Part shown: positions 7,711-14,445 of the stretch, piece by piece | Position numbering within the stretch: the first letter of the stretch is position 1 | Layout: each line of letters starts with the position of its first letter | DNA from: Acanthamoeba lenticulata | Lineage: Eukaryota > Discosea > Longamoebia > Acanthamoebidae | Reading direction: 5' to 3' | DNA length: 14,445 nucleotides | NCBI GenBank assembly: GCA_002179805.1 | Contig: NAVB01002121.1 | Location: 1 to 14,445 of the forward strand | The notes under the pieces: generated by a model | Seen by the model: only the letters and a program-made list of their open reading frames with translations | What the model was told of the DNA's origin: nothing | Database searches by the model: none | Translations under genes and position numbers: made by a program

Positions 7711-8927
7711 ATGAAGAATATTCTCTTCGTGGCGGCCTTGTGCCTCTTTGTCGCGGTGGTGGCTGGACAAAACGCCTTCTCAGCCAACAACGTGCTCATC
7801 AGCGACCTCATCTCCGGCGGCGCTGGACGCACCTACCGGGCTGATATCCAGTACTGGCCCAACTCGGGCGAGGAGCGCATCTTCTACACCATTCCCTACT
7901 CCACCGATGGCTCGTCGACCAGCTCGTTCCAGATCCTCGAGGACTTCAACAGCGGTCTCCGCTATGTCCAGTGCTCCGAGTCCTGCCGCGTCGAGTCCCT
8001 CGACGACATGTCGCTCTTCAACCTCGCCAACGGCCAGGGCCTGACGTCGATCTCTTACCCCGCCTATGAGCGTGTCTTCGACATCGACTCGAGCTCCAGC
8101 CTGTCTGGTCTCTCGTCGGCGCCCGGTCTGCCTTCGCTGTGCACGGCGCAGTCGTCGGCGAGCTCGTCGCTTGACTCGTGCATGCCTTATGGCCTTCCCT
8201 GCGGCAGCTCCTGCATTTGCCTCGGCTGCACTGACAGCAACAACTGCACCGGTACGTTAAGGCTCCTCGCCAACTCGGCGTCCTTTATTCACGAGCTCAC
8301 AATGTTTCCTCTACAGTCTCCGACACTTGTGCCGTCAACTCGGACAACCAGCTCTACTGCTCTTTCTCTGAGCGTGTCTGCAACTCGACCGGTGCGACCG
8401 TGATCGCGCTCAACCGCCACCACGGTGGTGACAGCAACGCCGTTGCCCTCGGTGTTGGTCTCGGTGTGGGTCTTGGCGTCGGCATCCCGCTGGCCATCCT
8501 GCTCCTCTTCCTCTGCTGCGTCCTTCCCATCCTTCTGTGCACTTACTGCCTGTACGTTCTCTCCTCCTCCCTTTCGTCTGGTCGACCTCGCACTCACCAT
8601 CTGTTCGATCACAGGAAGCGCCGTGAGCGCCGCCCGACCGTCGTGAGGACCACCGCCGCGCCCGTCGCCGCCGCTGCCCCCGTCGCTGCCGTTCCCGTGG
8701 CCGCCGCCGCCGGTGCTGGTGCCGCCCCGATGAACAACCCCTACTACGCCCCTGCTGGCACCACTGGCTACGCTCCCGCCGGTGCCACCACTGGCTACGC
8801 CCCCGCCGGCGCCGCCGGAGGCTACGGCGCGCCCGCTGGCTCGGCCGGCTCCTATGCCCCTGGCGCCACCAACGCCGCCTACGCCCCGGCCTCGTACGCC
8901 ACCAACGGCGCCAGGACTGGCCTCTAA
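7711..8927 (+). CDS. Single-pass membrane protein: signal peptide, Cys/Ser-rich ectodomain, glycine-zipper helix, Tyr/Ala/Pro tail
   Basis: Three exons (7711-8251, 8317-8551, 8615-8927) total 1089 nt and 362 residues. Both introns are GT-AG with GTACGT donors, phases 1 and 2. Residues 1-19 are a clear signal peptide (basic K2, then a hydrophobic core ending VVAG). The ectodomain (20 to about 220) has a Ser-rich stretch and a Cys cluster near 153-185, with sequons NCT and NST. The membrane segment (about 222-258) opens with three GVGL/GVGI steps, a glycine-zipper pattern, and ends in Leu/Cys. KRRERR follows it, consistent with a cytoplasmic stop-transfer. The tail is Ala/Pro-rich with GYAPAG-type repeats. 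The topology is type I plasma-membrane or endomembrane. I do not recognise a family; a receptor or adhesion role would be a guess. The frame runs open upstream of ATG 7711, but the signal peptide fixes the start. Confidence 0.87.
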
Positions 8928-9196
8928 GAAGCCCGCGTGCTCATAAGGCGCAATCAAGATGGCGAGGCCATCATCCTTGGAGTTCCCACTACTCTCTCTT
9001 AGCTTTCTTCTTTTGTTCACATACTGTAGGCGGGCCTTTCAAAAATGAACCGTTAAACCACCAACTGGACCCTTCTGTTGAGAGCCCTTGAATGATGCCG
9101 CGGCTGTTCAACAAGCGCGAGAAAGAAGGACGAAAGGCCTCACGTGGGCGGAACGATTTAGTGTTGTAGTTGTTGGCAGGTGATCTAATTAGATCA
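8928..9196. other. Convergent intergenic region
   Basis: This is the shared 3' region between the rightward membrane-protein gene and the leftward PX gene. No AATAAA is obvious on the + strand. The notable feature is a perfect palindrome at its right edge, listed separately. Nothing else is seen. Confidence 0.5.
9181..9196. repeat. Perfect 16-bp palindrome abutting the PX gene stop codon
   Basis: TGATCTAATTAGATCA equals its own reverse complement and ends directly next to the TGA stop of the leftward gene (9199-9197). It could fold as a small stem in RNA, though with almost no loop, or be a dimeric protein-binding site. No function is known to me. Confidence 0.6.
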
Positions 9197-12100
9197 TCAG
9201 AGCTCGTAAAGAGAGTCTTGTGCGACGTTGTGCTTCTGTTGAGCCTCCTTGACCTTCATCTGCTTGAACATTTGCTTCGCCCTAACGCCACCAAAACGAT
9301 ACACAGTCAGCGGCAGCACAGAAAACATCGACACAAAGTGGTAATGTACGACGAGAGAAGAGACGCACCGATCGGTGAGGTCACGCTTGACCTTGTACTG
9401 CGTGCAGAAGTTATGCTCAAAGTCGGCCATGTTCTCCTGCAAGTCCTCCAGGCGGTTGAGCAAGTGGTTCTTGTTCAACGCCTCATCTGAACCGATCACC
9501 GTTTAGGAAATGCAAGAAAAGAAGAAGCGTCAGCCGTCATCGTGTTGGTTTCAAGGCAGCTGGCGAGGAGGAGCGTGTGTGTGTGTACAGTCGACAACAG
9601 CAGGCTGGGCGACGCCAGATTCCTTATTGGCGGCCTTCTGCTCCTCCTCGAGCTTCTTGCGGAGAACCGAGTGGTAGAGGGCCATCTCGCGCATGAGGCC
9701 CGTCAGCTTCTGGTGGAACGCTGTCGCCTCGTCCATGTCCTGTCCCCGTGAAGACAGAAAAGAAGGAAAGCAGAACGACGCGGTTGGCCAAAGGGTAAGA
9801 AACGAGTGAGACACGTGGTGGTGAGGCGGTCGTACGTGGCCATTGACGCCGTTGACCTCGCCCAGCAGGCCGTACATACGGCTCTCGAACACGTTGAGCT
9901 GGTCCTCGGCGTAGAGGCTCCGGAAGCGCTTCATCTACTCACACACGGCGGCGATGAGCGCTCATCATCACTACGAGGCGAGAAGGTGAGGAGATGATCG
10001 TACGAGGTCGTAGTGGTCCTGAATGTACTTGAGGGTGTTGGTCAGACGTTGAGCGACGGACTCGGCGTCGTTGCGGCGGGCAAACTGGGCCAAGAGCGAC
10101 TCCTGGTCAGCCTTGATCATGTTGATGAGTTCCTTCATCTTGCGCTCCGTGTCCGTGAGCATGTCCGGCCGCTCCACGGCCAGCGTGACCAATCGCTCGG
10201 CTTCCTCCTCATACGACTGCAGGCGCCTTCCGAGGTCGCCTCCATTGCCTCCCTCGCGACTTGCCCTCACTGCACCACCGTTAGCCACCAACCCACAAAG
10301 GAGCTCAAAGGCCGGCGGAGGGAGACGCACGGGAGGGAGAGGAGTAGACGGGCTGCCCGACGGTGGCCTGCGGGGCGGAGAAGGCCGGCGGCGCCGAAGC
10401 CTGAGTCAAGTCATAGGCCGTGGCAGCCACCGGCTGCGCAGCGGCGGGCGACGTTGTCGGTGCCGAGATATGGGGCAGCGGAGCAGATGTGGGCGCGCTG
10501 TCCATCGATGACGCGCCGCCGGGGTAGGGCGGGGGCGGCGAGGGTGAACGCGCGCCCGTGAAGGGTGACGCCGAAGCCGTCGAGTAGAACGCAGTGATGC
10601 CCGAGGACGAGGGAGGCGAAGAGAAAGCCGGTGTTGCGGGGGCAGAGGTCTCACTAGGAACGTAGGCGGGTAGAGACTCGACGGCGGCCGGAGTCGTCGC
10701 CACAGTGGCGGTCGTGGGCGTCGTCCAGGACGCGGTCGACGAGGCAGGCGGCGAGCCAAAGAACAAAGATGAGCTAAGGGGAGAGCCAATCGAGGAGGCA
10801 AAGGAGCCCGTCGGGTAGGCCGAGTTGAAGGTGACTGCGGCCGTGAATGGGTCCTCCGAGCTCGCGCTTGCACCACCAGTAGCTGGGTAGGATGAGTGGT
10901 ACGATGATGAGGACGACGACTGCTCGGCAAAGGTCGGGGCTGACGCCACGGCCTCCGCGCTACTCTTCTTGGCCTCGTCCTCCTTGGACTCGACCTCCTC
11001 GAGCTGGAGCGCCGAGAAGCGGCCCAGAGGAGACGCAGACGAGGACTCGGTGGAGGAGATGACGAGAGGAGACGACGACGATGTCGAAGAGCCACCCGGG
11101 TGAAGAGACCCAACCCGCAGGGGCAACGGCGAGAAGGAGGACGACACCTGCGTCGTCGCTGACGGCGCTGCCGCGGTAGTGACCGTGGCCGTGGTTGCGG
11201 GGTAGGCAGACGGTAAGGTCGACGTCTGCGAAGGCAAAGTCGAAGTCGAAGAATACGACGGCGCGTATGTCGACATCGGCTGTGACGGTTGAGGCGGCTG
11301 CTGGGCAAGCGGGGCCGTCGTGACGGGATTATAGACGTAGTTACCGCTGGTGGGGGGCATCAGCACGCCCCCATTATGGCTACCAAAAGCCACCGGGGCT
11401 TGCGGATAAGCCATGGGGTATCCACCAGGCGCGCCAGGCATGGACGGGATGATGTGGTGCTGCTGAAGCTGCGGCTGCGGCGGCTGCTGCTGCCCAGTGG
11501 CCGACAAAGGAAAGCCGTAGGGCGGGTACGCCATCGGTGGCACGGGACCGGTGCCGGGCGGCAGCGGGAATGCGGCGGGGGCGGCCGAGCCCCAGGCAGC
11601 AGACCCGGGCGGCGCCGGGTAGTAGTAGGCCGATCCGGGAGGCAGCAGCGGCGGTTGCTGCGCAGAGACAGCCGTTTGCAACGGCAGTGGCGCCAGAAGC
11701 GCGTAGGGCACAACCGACGGTGCGGGCGCTGGCCCGCTGAGATCAACCAGCAGGTCTTCCTCCACCCCGAGGGCCGGGCTTGGCTTCGGAGTTCGACTGC
11801 CGGCGGCAACGGTGGAAGATGGGGCGGCGTCGATCTTGGGCGACAGCGTGAGTAAGATGGACTCTTCGACGTGGTTGGCCCACTCGAGGGCGACAGCGAT
11901 CTTGTCCCGCGCAAACTCGAGCCACGTATGCAGCACGGCCAGGCCGCGCACATTCGCGTCGACCAGCAGCTGCGACTCCAAAAGCCTGCGCTCGCGTTCG
12001 AGTATAATGCAGGCTGACCTGACCGCGTCGTGCTCCTTCTCGAGTAAGCTGAGCACAATATCGACGTCGCGCCCCTTCATCTGCCCCTTGAGCTTCCATA

Positions 12101-13237
12101 GGTACTCGATGTTGGTCTTCATTTCGTCAATGAGCGGACCTGCGAGGACAAGCATGAGCGCAACTCAGACCGAGACAAAGAAACTAGCCAAGTCTTGTTG
12201 CAGAAAGCTGCAGAGAGGGAGGCGCATACCCACGAAACACTCTTCCCCGTTCTGGAGGGACACGACGTCAGGCACTTTGGTGTTAGGCGGGAAGTTGGGC
12301 AGCAGGAAGGAGTCCTCAGCCAAGTCTTCGAAGGCCTCCATACTGAGAGACACAAAAAAAAAAGATTAAGTTGGTGAATCGCCCTGGCGTGAGCTGCAGC
12401 AAAAAAGTAGAAGAAACAACAAAGAGGCCTACCTGGGCGAGGCCACGGGCGAGACGAGGCTCCTGGCCCGATTCTGTGCAGCAAACTGCTGTTGGGCCTG
12501 TTTGCCCTTCTCAGCTTCGCCGCCAGGGTCAAGAAACTTCTTCAGCTCCTTGCAGTGGAAGCGCGAGTCCTGAACCAGGTTCTGTAGGAAGGTCTGAAGC
12601 CCACGCCGGCGCTCGTCGAGGAACTCAGGGCCATGGCCGCCAAAGAGGCTGTAGGACTTGGGCGGAAAGGCAGGGAGGCGAAGATGCGGGAAACGCTTTT
12701 CCATCTGCAGGTAAGGCCACACATCACGGTAAGGCACGAGGGTCTACTAAACACAAGCATGAAGTGAGTCGTACCTGCTCCTTGAAAGCGTGCAGTGTTG
12801 AGTAGCGCTGAGGCACAACCCAGGACATGAAATCATTTCGCACAACAACACTGTAAATCTGCAGTTTTGCGTTAGGGAGTGATGCAGTCTTAACGTAGAC
12901 GCGTCATGTCTCAGGTAATGCGGTACCGCCGTTCCATCAGACCTCGTCTCAACTGTAGGGATGGAGACCTGCCACTGGGGAAGATCCTTGATGCTCATAT
13001 CAGCGAATGCGGGAGGCTGGACCACGAAACGCCCGCCCACTCGGTTGGTCGACGTAGGAGAGTGCGCGCCAGGATAAGCGGCGCGTAAGTCCATCTCGTC
13101 TCGGCCTCGTCGTGGACTTCTGTGGTTGTGTTGCTGTCGTCTCCTGAAAAAGAAAACAAATACCTGAACAGAAAATGTCCTTCGCCTTTTCCCCTACACG
13201 CCCGCTGCAGGTCGGGGACGACAGAAGGAGGACGCAT
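9197..13237 (-). CDS. PX-domain, sorting nexin-like protein with two coiled-coil regions split by a long Pro/Ser-rich insert
   Basis: Eleven exons in transcript order: 13237-13200, 13143-12927, 12858-12775, 12704-12433, 12342-12230, 12139-10331, 10269-10004, 9934-9836, 9739-9589, 9486-9369 and 9281-9197. They sum to 3252 nt, 1083 residues plus TGA. A PX domain (about 59-172) has IYSVVVR, QRYSTLHAF (the R-Y/F lipid-binding motif), the FPHLRLPAFPPK proline turn and ERRRGLQTFLQNLV; it should bind phosphoinositides on endosomes. A charged helical region (about 242-342), about 500 residues of Pro/Ser/Ala/Tyr-rich disorder, and a second helical region (about 860-1083) follow. PX plus coiled coil recalls PX-BAR sorting nexins of membrane traffic, but a true BAR fold is not proven. 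The first exon is the weakest call (GTGTAG donor, 56-nt intron); otherwise ATG 13094 would start the protein. Confidence 0.87.
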
Positions 13238-13605
13238 TGCTGGCGAACTTGGGACAAGGAGATCACGAGGTGAAAAGTGCTTCACATTATATATTGATTA
13301 TCGGGGATGGCCATCGACACCGTCGTGCAGGTTGCGGGCGGGATGACGAGAAGGTGCCTCGAGACCAGCATTATAACAAAAGACGGCAGGTCTGCTGCTG
13401 CCGTAACGCAGTCGACCCTTCTCTCCTCCCAACTCGGGTCGACCCAGGTTCGCGTTCCTCCAGAGCAGCCAAGAACACTTCTTTTTCCACAGCCGTCCTC
13501 TCATCTCTCCTTTCATCTCTCTTACATACGCTCTCTTCCTCTCGCTTGCAGCCGTCCTCTCTGTTCCACTTCTCTTCTCTTCCTCCTCTCTCGTTCAACG
13601 AAGGC
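13238..13605. other. Intergenic region between the Zn-cluster-type gene and the PX gene
   Basis: Both flanking genes are leftward, so this holds the 3' end of one and the promoter of the other. The + strand from about 13497 to 13600 is almost pure C/T (CTCTC, CCTCC and TTCTCT runs), meaning A/G on the transcribed-sense minus strand. Rightward open frames here are compositional artefacts. Confidence 0.5.
13287..13293 (-). promoter_or_regulatory. Putative TATA box of the PX gene
   Basis: On the minus strand this reads TATATAA, within an AT-rich island (AATATATAAT) in otherwise GC-rich sequence. It lies 49-56 bases upstream of the proposed ATG at 13237, leaving a short leader. This supports the first-exon model; initiation itself is not shown. 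Confidence 0.45.
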
Positions 13606-14286
13606 CTACTTGGGCTGCTCGCCGGGCGCCATCACGCCTGGCTGCACAAGACCTTCACCGGTACTCTTCCACGCCAACTCTGGCGGCACCAGCGTGATGC
13701 CACCGTTTTGGGCTGCGGGCAGACCACGCACGAGTGACGTCAGCATTTAACGCCCTCTTGCCAATAAGTGTGAAAGTGACCAAAGTACCAGAGGCGACGT
13801 GCTTGGTGATCTCCTCCCACGTCATGGAGACCATCTGCGGGCCGGGCCACGGCACGGAAAACGGATACTGGGCCTGTGGTGGCATCGAGAGGCCGCCGTT
13901 GGGCATGCCCACGACGCCGGGCGCCAGGTTGACGTTCATGTACTGCAGCTGTGGCGGCACAAACGTCGGTGCTGGTGGCGGCTGAGCGACAGCACCTGTT
14001 GTTGTAGTTGCACGACATGGCAAGGCACATGAGGAACGTGGCTTCCATGGCTCTCGACATATTTGTCGCAAAAAAAAAAAAAAAACCGGGACTAAATTTG
14101 GGGGGGACGACAACGTACTGAGAGCAGGAGAGGAGGAAGGAGAAGGAGAAGAGTCAGCAGAGAGGGGAGTGACTGCGGCATTGGTCTTGGCGCGGTTGGA
14201 GGATCGCTTCTTTCGCGGCACGTCCATGCACGTCGCTTCGAGCCCATTTCGCACACACTTGGTGCAAGGTCGGTAGGCGTCACATC
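13606..14286 (-). CDS. Small Zn(2)-Cys(6)-like cluster protein, 5' part unresolved
   Basis: Three exons, 14286-14119, 13995-13789 and 13712-13606, with phase-1 GT-AG introns at 14118-13996 and 13788-13713, give 159 residues to TAG. The start has CDAYRPCTKCVRNGLEATC then PRKKR: spacing C-x5-C-x2-C-x8-C, matching the last four ligands of a fungal-type Zn2Cys6 DNA-binding cluster, with the basic run that usually follows and could be a nuclear signal. The remainder is Ser/Pro-rich, then Pro/Gln/Tyr-rich with a small conserved-looking end (MTWEEITKHVAS, GGITLVPPELAW). The first two Cys must come from an upstream exon or are absent. A nuclear transcription factor role is inferred from the half cluster only. 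It is close to, but not obviously linked with, the PX gene. Confidence 0.72.
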
Positions 14287-14445
14287 CTGCGTATTGGTGT
14301 GGGGATGCGTCAGTATGGGTGTGCCAAAAGATGCGCAATATTTTCCAGAATTATTATCAACAAATAAAATAACTCCCGGAGCGCTGCCACAGGGTGGAGT
14401 TCATCCGGCGGGAAGCGGGAACGGAGTTGAAGGTTCACAACAAAG
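14287..14445 (-). other. Candidate first intron and first exon of the Zn-cluster-type gene
   Basis: On the minus strand, 14373-14287 is AT-rich, begins GTTATT and ends TACGCAG, giving an 87-nt intron that matches others here. The 31 bases 14404-14374 before it start with ATG and carry the right phase (1) to join exon 14286. That would make a complete 170-residue protein starting MNSTLWQRSG, with only four cluster cysteines. Alternatively the true 5' exon lies beyond the right edge and this start is spurious. Confidence 0.4.

Noticed and set aside
10406..11855. Open frames overlapping the Pro/Ser-rich exon on both strands (for example 10406-11308 minus, 11289-11855 plus)
   Set aside because: They come from GC-rich low-complexity DNA and are Arg/Pro-rich with no domain. 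The PX gene frame here joins correctly to exons on both sides.
13237..13750. Rightward frames of 147-166 codons between the two leftward genes
   Set aside because: They arise from the C/T-rich tract, give Ser/Leu/Arg-rich translations, and overlap the terminal exon of the Zn-cluster-type gene.
14391..14445. Possible rightward exon encoding VEFIRREAG-type sequence after CACAG
   Set aside because: It looks coding for about 18 residues but would overlap the 5' end of the leftward gene, and only the window edge supports it. Worth rechecking with flanking sequence.
1..14445. Bacterial or viral origin of the whole window, CRISPR array, mobile element, tRNA or rRNA
   Set aside because: Many phase-consistent GT-AG introns and eukaryotic families show a nuclear eukaryotic locus. 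I saw no terminal repeats with a transposase, no spaced direct repeats of CRISPR type and no tRNA cloverleaf, though a hand reading could miss a diverged small RNA.

Overview
The window looks like nuclear DNA from a GC-rich, intron-dense, compact protist genome. Acanthamoeba, or a close amoebozoan relative, is the best guess. This rests on GC-rich exons with strong C/G third positions, short GT-AG introns (about 56-123 nt, several of them AT-rich), intergenic gaps of 0.1-0.6 kb, and the families present: a CPW-type ankyrin-like repeat protein with an F-box-like segment, a Zn-cluster fragment followed by a PRKKR run, and a PX protein. The species is inferred; nothing in the window names it. Splice models were built by hand. 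The junctions I chose keep reading frame and phase, and each of the four spliced genes with a modelled start (or the visible part of it) sums to whole codons.

Layout, left to right. (1) 51-2720 (+): 3' part of a RING-finger gene, nine visible exons, ending in a Ser-rich linker and a helical tail. (2) 2844-4363 (+): an eight-exon phosducin-like protein (PhLP1 type), including a probable GC-AG intron. (3) 4666-5382 (+): an intronless NAD(P)H-dependent FMN reductase-family flavoprotein of bacterial type. (4) 5728-7149 (+): an intronless protein with an F-box-like segment and 13 exact 27-residue ankyrin-like repeats. (5) 7711-8927 (+): a three-exon, single-pass membrane protein with signal peptide, Cys/Ser-rich ectodomain, glycine-zipper membrane helix and Tyr/Ala/Pro tail. 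(6) 13237-9197 (-): an 11-exon, 1083-residue PX-domain protein with two coiled-coil regions separated by about 500 residues of Pro/Ser-rich sequence. (7) 14286-13606 (-): the end of a small Zn-cluster-type protein whose 5' exon is unresolved.

There is no operon logic. Genes 1-5 run rightward and genes 6-7 leftward, with genes 5 and 6 convergent. Functional themes are ubiquitin-type adaptors (genes 1 and 4), chaperoning of G-protein beta subunits (gene 2), redox (gene 3), cell surface (gene 5), endosomal membrane trafficking (gene 6) and possibly DNA binding (gene 7). I see no sign of a linked pathway. I found no rRNA or tRNA gene, CRISPR array, or transposon. The most unusual items are the CPW repeat protein, the split coiled-coil PX protein and the possible half Zn-cluster.
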